From Neotamlana sedimentorum (GTDB lineage Bacteria; Bacteroidota; Bacteroidia; Flavobacteriales; Flavobacteriaceae), in NCBI RefSeq assembly GCF_000943565.1, contig NZ_JTDW01000004.1, forward strand, positions 248,001 through 312,000: a stretch of DNA of 64,000 nucleotides, given 5' to 3'. Made by a program: the position numbers and the translations under genes. The notes beneath the pieces were generated by a model. It saw nothing but the letters and a program-made list of their open reading frames with translations. It made no database searches and was not told the origin of the DNA. Positions 28,042-37,219 of this stretch are shown here, piece by piece. The first letter of the stretch is position 1. Each line of letters opens with the position of its first letter.

Positions 28042-28782
28042 ATGGGAAGAGCTTTTGAGTTTAGAAAAGCAAGAAAAATGAAACGTTGGTCTGCCATGAG
28101 TAAAGCCTTTACTCGTATAGGTAAAGACATTGTAATGGCAGTTAAAGAAGGTGGCCCAGACCCAGATAGCAATTCTAGATTAAGAGCGGTAATACAGAAT
28201 GCCAAGTCTGTAAACATGCCCAAAGATAATATTGAGCGTGCCATAAAACGCGCTAGCGATAAAAGCCAAGGCGATTATAAAGAAGTCCTTTTTGAAGGCT
28301 ATGCACAACATGGTATTGCTATATTAGTTGAAACAGCAACAGATAATAATACAAGAACGGTTGCTAATGTGCGTAGTTATTTTAATAAATGTGATGGTAG
28401 TTTAGGCACATCAGGTTCGGTTGTTTTTATGTTCGATCACACTTGTAATTTTAAAATTAAGGGTGAAGGCATGGATTTAGAAGAACTTGAACTAGAACTT
28501 ATTGATTTTGGTGTTGAAGAAATATTTGAAGACACCGACGAAGATGCCGACGGAAATGAAGTAAATAGTGTAATGATATATGCGCCTTTTGAAAGTTTTG
28601 GAAAAATTCAAGCCTATTTAGAAGAAAATAATATTGAAATTTTATCGTCAGGTTTCGAACGTATTCCACAAGTAACAAAAACTCTTAATACAGAACAAGT
28701 TGCCGATGTTGAAAAACTAATTGAAAAGCTTGAAGAAGACGACGATGTACAAAACGTATATCACACCATGCAAGAAGCTTAG
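28042..28782 (+). CDS. yebC: YebC/PmpR family transcriptional regulator/translation factor
   Basis: The 246-residue protein has the family motifs: GRAFEFRKARKMKRW at the N-terminus, GGPDPDSNSRLRAVI, MPKDNIERAIKRAS, and GGSLGTSGSV in a variant form CDGSLGTSGSVVFMF. YebC proteins bind DNA and/or relieve ribosome stalling. Length and fold are complete. It has its own promoter and is followed by a terminator 90 bases downstream. Confidence 0.93.
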   Translation: MGRAFEFRKARKMKRWSAMSKAFTRIGKDIVMAVKEGGPDPDSNSRLRAVIQNAKSVNMPKDNIERAIKRASDKSQGDYKEVLFEGYAQHGIAILVETATDNNTRTVANVRSYFNKCDGSLGTSGSVVFMFDHTCNFKIKGEGMDLEELELELIDFGVEEIFEDTDEDADGNEVNSVMIYAPFESFGKIQAYLEENNIEILSSGFERIPQVTKTLNTEQVADVEKLIEKLEEDDDVQNVYHTMQEA

Positions 28783-28870
28783 TCAAGCTTATTTATTAGT
28801 TTAAGCTAGCATTTTCAAAGTGAAGCAATGCCTTTATATAGTGCTAGAAAATTTTTAAATTAACAAGAAT

Positions 28871-28906
28871 AAAAAAAAGTGGTTAAAGTACTAACCGCTT
28901 TTTTTT
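28871..28906 (+). terminator. Rho-independent terminator downstream of yebC
   Basis: An A8 run plus GTGGTTA pairs with TAACCGC plus a T8 run around a 6-base loop, with one G-T pair. It works in either direction, but only forward genes flank it. The rest of the 253-base gap holds only the promoter box noted below. Confidence 0.85.
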
Positions 28907-28997
28907 GGCTTAAAAATAAATTTATTTAATAAAACACCTACTTAAGAAGTTTCTATAAATGTGGTTTTAAATTTATGTTTTTTTATAATAGATATTA

Positions 28998-29005
28998 TAC
29001 TTTTG
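28998..29005 (+). promoter_or_regulatory. Candidate -7 box (TACTTTTG) for the second Gfo/Idh/MocA gene
   Basis: TACTTTTG fits TAnnTTTG and is identical to the box proposed for the thr operon. It lies 30 bases ahead of the ATG at 29036. The -33 region is T-rich but lacks TTTG. Confidence 0.45.
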
Positions 29006-29035
29006 AATTTAATAAAATATTAAATAGGTTAAATC

Positions 29036-30022
29036 ATGCAAAGAGAACAAGTAAATTGGGGTATTATAGGCTGTGGAGATGTAACTGAAGTTAAAAGTGG
29101 GCCTCCATATTACATAATTAAAGGTTTTAATCTTAAAGCTGTTATGCGTCGAGATAAGGAAAAACTACAAGATTATGCCAACAGACATAATGTTGAAAAA
29201 ACCTACACCAATGCCAATGATTTAATTAATGATGCAGAAATTGATGCTGTTTATATTGCAACACCACCTGATACGCATAAATTATATGCTTTGAAAGTTG
29301 CGGCTGCTGGAAAACCATGTTGTATTGAAAAACCAATTACTCCAACTTATAATGATGCATTAGAAATTATTAATGCTTTTGAATCAAAAAACTTACCATT
29401 ATTTATTGCATATTATAGACGTTCGTTACCACGTTTTTTAAAAATTAAAGAATGGTTAGATAATAAATTTATAGGTGAGATTAGGCATGTTTCTTCTCAT
29501 TTAAGTAAACCTCCCAGTCAAACTGATTTATCCGGCAATTACAATTGGCGTACCGATAAAAAATTAGCCTCAGCTGGTTATTTCGACGATTTAGCAAGTC
29601 ATGAATTAGATCTATTTACTTATTTGCTTGGTGATATTTCTACCGCAAAAGGTATTGTTACAAATCAGCAAAATTTATACACTGCTCTAGATGCTGTTAC
29701 AGCATCATGGCTTCATAAAAATGGTATTACGGGTTCTGGAACATGGAATTTTGGCTGTAATGACCATGTGGATAAAAAAATAATTTATGGAAGCAAAGGA
29801 ACTATTGAGTTCTCAGTGTTTCATGAAAATCCTATTATTTTAAAGTCTGAAACAAAAAATGAGGAGCTATTTATTAAAAACCCGAAACACATTCAACTCC
29901 ATCACGTAGAATTAATGCGTAATGATTTAATTAATAATACAGACAAACATCCATCAACAGGTAAAACTGCCTTACATACTAGTTGGGTTATGCATAGTAT
30001 ATTAGGGCAAATTAACAAATAG
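29036..30022 (+). CDS. Gfo/Idh/MocA family oxidoreductase
   Basis: The 328-residue protein begins with VNWGIIGCGDVTEVKSGP (5-22), then AVYIATPPDTH and CIEKPITPTY with the family Lys (near 97-106). The C-terminal domain has GYFDDLASHELDLFTYLLG. It is a different subgroup from the enzyme at 16114. NAD(P)-dependent sugar or inositol oxidation is expected; the substrate is unknown and its neighbours give no clue. Confidence 0.88.
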   Translation: MQREQVNWGIIGCGDVTEVKSGPPYYIIKGFNLKAVMRRDKEKLQDYANRHNVEKTYTNANDLINDAEIDAVYIATPPDTHKLYALKVAAAGKPCCIEKPITPTYNDALEIINAFESKNLPLFIAYYRRSLPRFLKIKEWLDNKFIGEIRHVSSHLSKPPSQTDLSGNYNWRTDKKLASAGYFDDLASHELDLFTYLLGDISTAKGIVTNQQNLYTALDAVTASWLHKNGITGSGTWNFGCNDHVDKKIIYGSKGTIEFSVFHENPIILKSETKNEELFIKNPKHIQLHHVELMRNDLINNTDKHPSTGKTALHTSWVMHSILGQINK

Positions 30023-30124
30023 TTTAATATTTAACTTTTTATTCAATATATAAAAACTATATATTTAATACATTTACTGCATTAAATTCAATGAGAATTG
30101 ATTTTTTCTCTAAAAAATGTATTA

Positions 30125-32722
30125 ATGAAACTAAAAAACCAAAACCTCAAGTTTTTATCAGTGCTGCTATTGGCATCCGCTTTATTCTATGCTCCTATTA
30201 TAGAGGCGCAAAATAAAAAGAAGAAGAAAAGCAAGGATAAAACAGAAGCAGTAGCATCTGCTCCAAAAAAATCAAAAGAAAAAACCATCATAGATTTAGT
30301 AAAATCTAGTAAAAAAATTGACGGTCTATTTCCTGTTTATCAAGACACTATAACAGGATCATTACACATGCTAATCTCTGAAAATCAAATCGGAAAAGAG
30401 TTTATTTACTTTAGTCAAATAGCCGACGGTGTTATGGATGCTGGACGTATTAATAGAGGATCATACCGTGGATCAAAAGTTTTTCGAGTTGAAAAATATT
30501 TCAATAAAATTGAATTTGTAACACAAAACACATCATTTTATTTCGACCCAGAAAGCCCTCTATCTAAATCAAAAGATGCAAATACCAGCCAAGGTAATAT
30601 GGTTAGTTTAAAAATTGAAGCTTATAATAAAAAAGACAGTTTATACTTAATTAAAGCAGATGATTTGTTTTTAAAAGAAACATTTTCTCAAATAAAACCT
30701 GCAAACCGTCCTGGGACTCCGCCTACTTCATTTAAACTAGGAAATTTAGATAAAGGAAAATCTAAAATAAAAAGCATAAAAAACTATCCAGAAAACACCA
30801 ATTTGGAAGTAGAGTACGTATACTCATCACCTTCAATTTTAAATAAAGGGTCCAATGCGGTTTCAGATGGACGTCATGTTAGTATAAAAGTATTTCATAG
30901 CTTAATCGAAATGCCTGAAAACGATTATGAAATATTGCTGGAAGATCCACGCGTTGGATATTTTACAACACAAGTTGAAGACCAAACATCTACAACCTCT
31001 ACACCGTATCGTGATTTGGTACATCGTTGGCATCTAGTTAAAAAAAATCCTGAGTTAGCAGTGTCTGAACCTGTTGAGCCAATTACTTGGTGGATTGAAA
31101 ATTCGACACCATTAGAATGGCGAGAAACTATTAAACAAGGCGTTTTACAATGGAATACTGCTTTTGAAAAAGCTGGGTTTAAAAATGCCATGGTAGTTAA
31201 AATTCAGCCAGATGATGCTAATTGGGATGCTGGTGATATTCGTTACAATGTTTTACGCTGGACGTCTTCACCACGACCTCCTTTTGGCGGTTATGGTCCT
31301 AGTTTTGTTAACCCAAAAACAGGCCAAATTTTAGGCGCCGATATTATGTTGGAGTTTGTGCATTTTACAAATCGTGTATTATACGATAAACTTTATAATT
31401 TAGCAGCCGAAAATGAATCGTTTGAAAATGAACATACTCATGAAACTGATTATAAATATTGTTCTTTAGGACACTTAATGCATCAAGATGTTATGTTCGC
31501 AAACGCCGTGGCTTCGGCAACAGGCGCATCAGATTTAGAAATGGAACGCATTAAGAAAGAGTCGATGTTGGCCTTAATTATGCACGAAGTTGGGCATACT
31601 CTAGGACTTAATCACAACATGAAAGCGAGCTATTTATATTCTCCAGAACAATTGGCTACGCCAGAATTTATTGAAGGTAAATGTTTAACAGGTTCTGTAA
31701 TGGATTATGCTACTTTAAACATTACAAAAGACAGAAGTAAACAAGGACAATATGACGATGTCGCTGTTGGACCTTACGATGCTTGGGCCATTCAATTTGG
31801 TTACACACCTTTTGAAAATGAAAATGAAAAGCAGGTCTTATTAAGCCAATCTACCAAACCTGAACTTATTTTTGGTAACGATGCAGATGATATGCGATCT
31901 CCTGGAAAAGCTATAGACCCTAGAGTAATGACTAACGATCAATCTAACGATCCTATCACCTACTCGATTGATAGAATTGAACTATCTAACGACTTAATGA
32001 AAACAGCAAAACAACGTTTTATAAAAGATGGTGAATCTTATCAGGAATTGCGTCGTGTTTATTATTTACTAAGCAGTCAAAAAGCTGGAGCTGCAAACAT
32101 TATCTCAAGACAAATTGGTGGTGTTTATGTAGAACGTGCAATGGCAGGTCAAGAAAATGCAAAACAACCATATACTCCTGTTAGCTTAGAAGACCAAAAA
32201 AGAGCTATGGCTGCTTTAAACAAATATGTTTTTGCACCCAATGCATTTAATGCGCCAAACGATTTATACAACTATTTAGCGCTTCAACGTCGTGGTTTTA
32301 ATTTTTTTAGTGGCCCTGAAGACCCTAAAATTCACGAGCAAGTTTTAAGCTATCAGAAAAATGTTTTAAATCATTTGTTACATTATAACACGTTACAGCG
32401 TATCACAGATTCAGAACTTTATGGAAACGAATACGTGCTTTCTAAATTTATGAGCGATTTAAACAATGCTATTTTTAAAGCAGATATTTACGGAAATGTT
32501 AATTCGTTTAGACAGAATTTACAATTAGAATACACCAATATGCTTATCAATATTTTAACAGGTAAACAAAGTGGAAGTTATACTAATAATGCGAAATCAA
32601 TGGCATTGTATAACCTAAAAATTATTAGAAATATGGCATCAGTTAGTGGAAATATTTCTACCAAAGCACATAAGCAGCATTTGCGAACATTAATTGATAA
32701 TGCAATAAAAGAGATAAAATAA
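30125..32722 (+). CDS. Exported zinc-dependent metalloprotease (DUF5117/DUF4953 type)
   Basis: I use the ATG at 30125, which starts a signal peptide (MKLKNQNLKFLSVLLLASAL); the longer TTG frame is less likely. The 865-residue protein has the metzincin-like zinc site HEVGHTLGLNHN near residues 487-498, with a downstream GSVMDYATLNI Met-turn-like motif. A Lys-rich stretch follows the signal peptide. Proteins of this layout are common in Bacteroidota and act in the periplasm or outside; substrates are unknown. A terminator follows the gene. Confidence 0.88.
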   Translation: MKLKNQNLKFLSVLLLASALFYAPIIEAQNKKKKKSKDKTEAVASAPKKSKEKTIIDLVKSSKKIDGLFPVYQDTITGSLHMLISENQIGKEFIYFSQIADGVMDAGRINRGSYRGSKVFRVEKYFNKIEFVTQNTSFYFDPESPLSKSKDANTSQGNMVSLKIEAYNKKDSLYLIKADDLFLKETFSQIKPANRPGTPPTSFKLGNLDKGKSKIKSIKNYPENTNLEVEYVYSSPSILNKGSNAVSDGRHVSIKVFHSLIEMPENDYEILLEDPRVGYFTTQVEDQTSTTSTPYRDLVHRWHLVKKNPELAVSEPVEPITWWIENSTPLEWRETIKQGVLQWNTAFEKAGFKNAMVVKIQPDDANWDAGDIRYNVLRWTSSPRPPFGGYGPSFVNPKTGQILGADIMLEFVHFTNRVLYDKLYNLAAENESFENEHTHETDYKYCSLGHLMHQDVMFANAVASATGASDLEMERIKKESMLALIMHEVGHTLGLNHNMKASYLYSPEQLATPEFIEGKCLTGSVMDYATLNITKDRSKQGQYDDVAVGPYDAWAIQFGYTPFENENEKQVLLSQSTKPELIFGNDADDMRSPGKAIDPRVMTNDQSNDPITYSIDRIELSNDLMKTAKQRFIKDGESYQELRRVYYLLSSQKAGAANIISRQIGGVYVERAMAGQENAKQPYTPVSLEDQKRAMAALNKYVFAPNAFNAPNDLYNYLALQRRGFNFFSGPEDPKIHEQVLSYQKNVLNHLLHYNTLQRITDSELYGNEYVLSKFMSDLNNAIFKADIYGNVNSFRQNLQLEYTNMLINILTGKQSGSYTNNAKSMALYNLKIIRNMASVSGNISTKAHKQHLRTLIDNAIKEIK

Positions 32723-32743
32723 TCATAAATGTTTTCTCGAAAC

Positions 32744-32778
32744 AAAAAAGCTACTTTTAAAAAGTAGCTTTTGTTTTT
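32744..32778 (+). terminator. Rho-independent terminator downstream of the metalloprotease
   Basis: AAAAGCTACTTTT pairs with AAAAGTAGCTTTT in an almost loop-free palindrome, followed by GTTTTTTT. The rest of the gap to 32878 shows nothing further. Confidence 0.85.
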
Positions 32779-32878
32779 TTATTCATGTTTCTTTTTAGGG
32801 ACAAATACTTGTTTACTTTATGTTTCACGAATCTGTTAATTAAAAAACAAAAACAGTGCCATACTATTTGATTTTAAT

Positions 32879-33430
32879 TTAATACGAATATTTATCAACC
32901 TTTCCTTTAACTCCTTTAAAAAAGTTCTCCATAAACTTAAAATCAGCTTCTTTATTTTCTGTTGGATAGAAAGGTTCTGATATTTTATTTTGTTTATCTT
33001 TAAAATTGAAAGTAACCATAATTATAGGGACATTCGCCATTTTAGCTATGTAATAAAAACCTGAACGCCAATTCTCTACTTTTTTCCTAGTACCCTCTGG
33101 GGCCAAAGTGATTCTAAATTCTTCTTTGTCTTCGAAGAGTTTAGCCATAGCTTCAACTTTATTTTCGTTACTTGTTCTATTAACAGGAGTGCCACCCATA
33201 ACTTTAAAAAAGAGTCCGAAAGGAAAAATAAATAGTTCTTTTTTTCCGACAAAGCTAATTTTAATATTAATAACGCTTCGAAGTAAAACGCCTATATAAA
33301 AGTCGTGCCAACTGGTGTGTGGTACCGCTACTACAACTGCCTTTTTAACATCATTTTTAGACATATTAGTGTTACCTACAATACGCCAACCTAAAAGTTT
33401 GAAATAAATAAATTTGGCTAGTTTTTGCAT
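32879..33430 (-). CDS. 1-acyl-sn-glycerol-3-phosphate acyltransferase (PlsC-like)
   Basis: The 183-residue protein is a short PlsC-family acyltransferase: the catalytic H-x4-D is PHTSWHDF (residues 37-44), then FVGKKELFIFPFG, GGTPVNR and the phosphate-binding EGTRKKVENWRSGFYYIA. It transfers acyl chains onto lysophospholipid or a related acceptor at the inner membrane. It starts one base after the dehydrogenase gene upstream, so the two are co-transcribed. Confidence 0.88.
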   Translation of the reverse strand: MQKLAKFIYFKLLGWRIVGNTNMSKNDVKKAVVVAVPHTSWHDFYIGVLLRSVINIKISFVGKKELFIFPFGLFFKVMGGTPVNRTSNENKVEAMAKLFEDKEEFRITLAPEGTRKKVENWRSGFYYIAKMANVPIIMVTFNFKDKQNKISEPFYPTENKEADFKFMENFFKGVKGKVDKYSY

Positions 33431-34513
33431 CTACATCTTTTCGTATAGCGAACGAAGTCTTTCTGGTGTAGCAATGTTTTGCCAATTTTTACCAAGTGCA
33501 TTTTCCCAAAGAGGCTCTAACCCTAAGGCAACTTTTATCATGGTATTGAAGTCATTATCCGATAAATTAGCACATATTCCTTGAGGTAATTCAATATCAT
33601 GTTTGGCTTTCATTTTTTTAAAAAGGGCTACACCTTCTGGGTAAAAATCTTCTAAATGATCAAATACTATACAATTTCCAATACCGTGTTTAATGCCTAA
33701 TAAAAATGCAAGTCCATAACTTAAAGCATGCGCCACTCCTACTTGAGAGTATGCTATACTCATACCACCGTGCCATGAAGCCATCATAAGTTTTTCTTGT
33801 GAATCTCTTTTCGATAGAGTATCATCTAAAAATATTTGTTTACACAATTCGAATGCCTTTTCACCGTAACTTTTACTAAACTCATTTAAAAACGTTCCCG
33901 TTAACGATTCGATACAATGAATATAACAATCCATACCAGTATAAAACCATTGTTCTTTTGGAACATCCTTAGTAAGTTCTGAATCTAAAATAACTTGGTC
34001 AAAAGGCGTAAAATCGGAGTTTATTCCTAATTTTTTTTCCGGCCCAGTTAGTACTGTTGTACGTGAAACCTCTGCTCCTGTTCCTGAAATTGTTGGAATA
34101 CCAACATGGTAAATAGCGGGATTTTTAACCAAATCCCAACCTTGGTAATCTTTAGCTTCACCACTATTAGTTATCATAATAGCAACCGCTTTTGCAATAT
34201 CTAAAACCGTACCACCACCAATACCAATAATTCCCGATGGGCGCTCTTTAGCTTGTAATATTATTTCTTCAACTAAGGTGTCAATCTGTTCGGTTTTTGG
34301 TTCTTCTTTTGTTGGAATAAAAATAATTTTATCGTCGTATGCTAACTCAATTCGTGACGTTAACCATGGGTTACCACGAAACACATCATCTATTAAAAAA
34401 ATAAATGGCGCATTAATGCTTTTGCGTTTTGGGGCTAAAACATCGTTTATTTGATTAAAACTACCTCTGCCAAAAATAACTCTTGGCACCATTGGAAAGT
34501 TCTTATAATTCAT
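33431..34513 (-). CDS. Iron-containing alcohol dehydrogenase, probable Kdo 8-oxidase (KdnB-like)
   Basis: The 360-residue group III Fe-ADH has the NAD-binding GIIGIGGGTVLDIAKA motif (near residues 93-108) and metal-site residues in DCYIHCIESLTG and GVAHALSYGLAFLLGIKHGIGN. The N-terminus (NFPMVPRVIFGRGSFNQI) and the nearby kdsB gene point to the KdnB type, which oxidises C8 of 3-deoxy-D-manno-octulosonate as the first step to 8-amino-Kdo. The partner transaminase KdnA is not in this window, so the assignment rests on similarity by eye and context. Confidence 0.65.
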   Translation of the reverse strand: MNYKNFPMVPRVIFGRGSFNQINDVLAPKRKSINAPFIFLIDDVFRGNPWLTSRIELAYDDKIIFIPTKEEPKTEQIDTLVEEIILQAKERPSGIIGIGGGTVLDIAKAVAIMITNSGEAKDYQGWDLVKNPAIYHVGIPTISGTGAEVSRTTVLTGPEKKLGINSDFTPFDQVILDSELTKDVPKEQWFYTGMDCYIHCIESLTGTFLNEFSKSYGEKAFELCKQIFLDDTLSKRDSQEKLMMASWHGGMSIAYSQVGVAHALSYGLAFLLGIKHGIGNCIVFDHLEDFYPEGVALFKKMKAKHDIELPQGICANLSDNDFNTMIKVALGLEPLWENALGKNWQNIATPERLRSLYEKM

Positions 34514-34558
34514 TAATAATTTTGTTTTCTAATGGTAAAAATACCATTTATTTAATTT

Positions 34559-35176
34559 CTATTGGTTTAAAAACTGTTGAAATTTCTTAGCAAATAACCC
34601 TACATGATATCCATCAACTAAAGCGTGATTTACATGAATAGATACATTCATGATATGCTCTCCATTTACATTTTGTGCTTTCCCAAAAGCAAATTTTGGT
34701 ACTGAATCTGGTTTACCCGAAACAGGTTGTTTCTCTCCTGTGAAATTTATCCATGGTATTGCAGACGAATGTATGCAATCTAGAGAATTTGTTGGTGGAA
34801 ACAAATCATTTGATTGATTTATACGTTGTTTTTCGGCTTCAAAATTTTTAATAAAACTATTTAAATCTTCATTAAACTTTATAAATGAGAATCCATACGT
34901 TTTGTTTTCGCGCATAATGGTTGTTGAACCATGAATAACCTGGTACTTCACCACTTTATGATCAACAATTCTATATTTTAAGTTTTCTACCAAATTTATA
35001 GCTTTTAAACAATCGTGATAATATTTTACAAAAAAACTTACCTCATTATTTTTCGCATAATGATATGCTTTTGTTACATTAAATGGTATTGTAAGTCCAA
35101 AATAAGGATCGATAAAACTTGAAAAATGCTCGAAAACTTGTTTTCGTTCCCACGTATTTGTATCAATAATCTCCAA
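34559..35176 (-). CDS. Chloramphenicol acetyltransferase-like (CAT family) acyltransferase
   Basis: The 205-residue protein keeps the CAT trimer fold motifs and the catalytic HxxxD site as VNHALVDGYHVG (His184, Asp188). Chromosomal CAT-like proteins in Bacteroidota need not confer resistance; many acetylate unknown acceptors. It sits between a HAD phosphatase and the Kdo-type dehydrogenase, which suggests a metabolic role. Confidence 0.85.
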   Translation of the reverse strand: MEIIDTNTWERKQVFEHFSSFIDPYFGLTIPFNVTKAYHYAKNNEVSFFVKYYHDCLKAINLVENLKYRIVDHKVVKYQVIHGSTTIMRENKTYGFSFIKFNEDLNSFIKNFEAEKQRINQSNDLFPPTNSLDCIHSSAIPWINFTGEKQPVSGKPDSVPKFAFGKAQNVNGEHIMNVSIHVNHALVDGYHVGLFAKKFQQFLNQ

Positions 35177-35177
35177 A

Positions 35178-35882
35178 TTAGTTTAAAATATTTAATAATT
35201 GGGTTAACGATTTAATAGTTTTATATTCTTTTCCAGTAGTTTCGCTTGCCGTTACTTGCTCGTGTGCCCATGTGGTATGAAAAGGAACATGTATAGCTTT
35301 TGCTTTTAGATTTACTAATGGTAAAACATCTGATTTTAAAGAATTTCCTACCATTAAAAATTCAGATGGATTAATATCCAAATGATTTAAAAGTTTTGAA
35401 TAATTCTCTTCTTTTTTCTCACTTAAAACTTCTATGTGATGAAAATAGTTGGTTAAACCAGACTTTTCTAATTTTCGCTCTTGATCTAACAAATCGCCCT
35501 TTGTAGCCAAAATAAGTTTATATTTTTTCGATAATATTTCTAAAACTTCTTCTACACCATCCAATAATTCTACAGGTTGATTAAGCATTGTTTTACCAAT
35601 ATTTAAAACCTTTTCTAAAGTTTTAGGTTTAACATTATAATTAGAAAGTTCTAGAGCCGACTCAACCATTGATAATGTAAATGCCTTTACGCCGTAACCA
35701 TATAACCCTAAGTTTTCTATTTCTTTTTTAAAAAGCTCTTGTTCTAGTTTATTTGGTGTTTCATATTCCGATAACAACTTACCAAATTCAGTTTCGGCAT
35801 CACGAAAATACGTCTCGTTTACCCAAAGGGTATCATCGGCGTCAAATCCTATAACTTTAATTTTATCGTAATTTATTTCCAT
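35178..35882 (-). CDS. HAD family hydrolase
   Basis: The 234-residue protein has motif I FDADDTLW (Asp14, Asp16), a helical cap, the LATKGD motif II, and [14 protein letters not shown] as motif IV. It is a phosphatase-type HAD enzyme with no assigned substrate. Its start overlaps the end of kdsB by 10 bases, so it is translated together with it. Confidence 0.85.
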   Translation of the reverse strand: MEINYDKIKVIGFDADDTLWVNETYFRDAETEFGKLLSEYETPNKLEQELFKKEIENLGLYGYGVKAFTLSMVESALELSNYNVKPKTLEKVLNIGKTMLNQPVELLDGVEEVLEILSKKYKLILATKGDLLDQERKLEKSGLTNYFHHIEVLSEKKEENYSKLLNHLDINPSEFLMVGNSLKSDVLPLVNLKAKAIHVPFHTTWAHEQVTASETTGKEYKTIKSLTQLLNILN

Positions 35883-36601
35883 TGTTTATTTGCTCGAATT
35901 AAATCTTCTGGTGTATCAATCTCTATACCTTCAATATCGGTTTCTACCATTTTTATACGTTTTCCATATTCTAAATAACGAAGTTGTTCTAATTTTTCTG
36001 AAGCTTCCAAAGTTTGCATGGGCAAGTTGTAAAAATCTAACAAGGCTTGCTTTCTAAACGCATAAACCCCTTTATGTTTAAAATACTTAACGTTTACATT
36101 TTTATCGCGCGGATACGGAATTGGACTTCGCGAAAAATATAGAGCAAAATCACTTTGATCTATTACAACCTTTACCGTATTGGGATTATTAATTTCGTCT
36201 TCGTTTGTAATATGTACCATTAATGATGCTAAATCTACTTCATTTTTAGTATCATTTTTAAACACGTTAATGAGTTTTTTAAGCGATTCTTCATCTGTAA
36301 AAGGTTCATCGCCCTGTACATTTACTACCACATCAATATTTAAATTTTCAACTGCTTCGGCAATTCTGTCGCTACCACATTCGTGTGCTTTATTGCTCAT
36401 AATTGCTTTTCCGCCATTATTTACAATTTCGTTATAAATAATATCGCTATCGGTAACTACAAAAACATCATCGAATAATTTCGTTTTAACAGTAGCCTCG
36501 TAAGTTCTGCGAATTACTGTTTTTCCACCTAAATCTTGCATTAACTTCCCTGGAAAACGCGATGCGCTATATCTTGCGGGAATCATTGAAATAATTTTCA
36601 T
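35873..36601 (-). CDS. kdsB: 3-deoxy-manno-octulosonate cytidylyltransferase
   Basis: The 242-residue protein carries the CMP-Kdo synthetase motifs: [20 protein letters not shown] (7-26), VNVQGDEPF near 93, [11 protein letters not shown] and HKGVYAFRK. It activates Kdo to CMP-Kdo for lipopolysaccharide core assembly. It is the head of the operon kdsB-HAD-CAT-dehydrogenase-PlsC on the minus strand. Confidence 0.95.
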   Translation of the reverse strand: MKIISMIPARYSASRFPGKLMQDLGGKTVIRRTYEATVKTKLFDDVFVVTDSDIIYNEIVNNGGKAIMSNKAHECGSDRIAEAVENLNIDVVVNVQGDEPFTDEESLKKLINVFKNDTKNEVDLASLMVHITNEDEINNPNTVKVVIDQSDFALYFSRSPIPYPRDKNVNVKYFKHKGVYAFRKQALLDFYNLPMQTLEASEKLEQLRYLEYGKRIKMVETDIEGIEIDTPEDLIRANKQWK

Positions 36602-36640
36602 TTGAAATTAAAAATATTGAATATCAAAAATACTTAAATT

Positions 36641-37216
36641 TTAAGAGGTTTTAGCTACTGGTTTCTTAAACTTTTTATAGATTTTATAAATGATGAAGAA
36701 AATAACGACTACTAATACCAAAGCTAAAAAAGGAAGAAAAATTGAAACCACCGACATCACCACCGAAGTTCCTGTTTCTACTACAGCCACTAAAGGATTG
36801 GCTAAACCTGCTGTTGTTGCTGTTGATGCCAACCGTGTTGTAGACGAAGAACCCGCAACTATCGAAGCTGTTCCGCCACCTGCTATAATGGCTAAAGCCC
36901 AAGTAATAACAGGACTTAAATCGGCTACTGTAGACAGCATAACAGCGGTTCCTGCCAAAGCAGCTAAAGGTATGGCCATGCTATCAAGTAAATTATCAAC
37001 ATAAGGTATAAAATAGGCAAACACTTCAACCAAAGTAGCTACACCAAGTGTAACTAATGCTGGCGTACTGGCTACCCATTGCCAAGATTCGTTTAATGCC
37101 CAAACATCGAAATAAGCGGCTAAACTTAAAGCAAATAATGGTAAAAATACACGAAACCCTACCGATGCTGATAAACCAATGCCTAAACAAATACTAATTA
37201 CGGTTTCTGCTGTCAT
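36641..37216 (-). CDS. DUF4126 domain membrane protein
   Basis: The 191-residue, Ala/Val/Ser-rich protein has about five hydrophobic helices (ICLGIGLSASVGFRVFLPLF at the N-terminus) and a basic tail KIYKKFKKPVAKTS. It matches DUF4126, which has no known function. An open frame on the opposite strand is a composition artefact. It follows the helicase by 3 bases. Confidence 0.8.
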   Translation of the reverse strand: MTAETVISICLGIGLSASVGFRVFLPLFALSLAAYFDVWALNESWQWVASTPALVTLGVATLVEVFAYFIPYVDNLLDSMAIPLAALAGTAVMLSTVADLSPVITWALAIIAGGGTASIVAGSSSTTRLASTATTAGLANPLVAVVETGTSVVMSVVSIFLPFLALVLVVVIFFIIYKIYKKFKKPVAKTS

Positions 37217-37219
37217 AAT

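Noticed and set aside
36690-37004. 104-residue forward frame inside DUF4126
   Set aside because: It is a composition shadow of the Ala/Val/Ser-rich membrane protein on the other strand.
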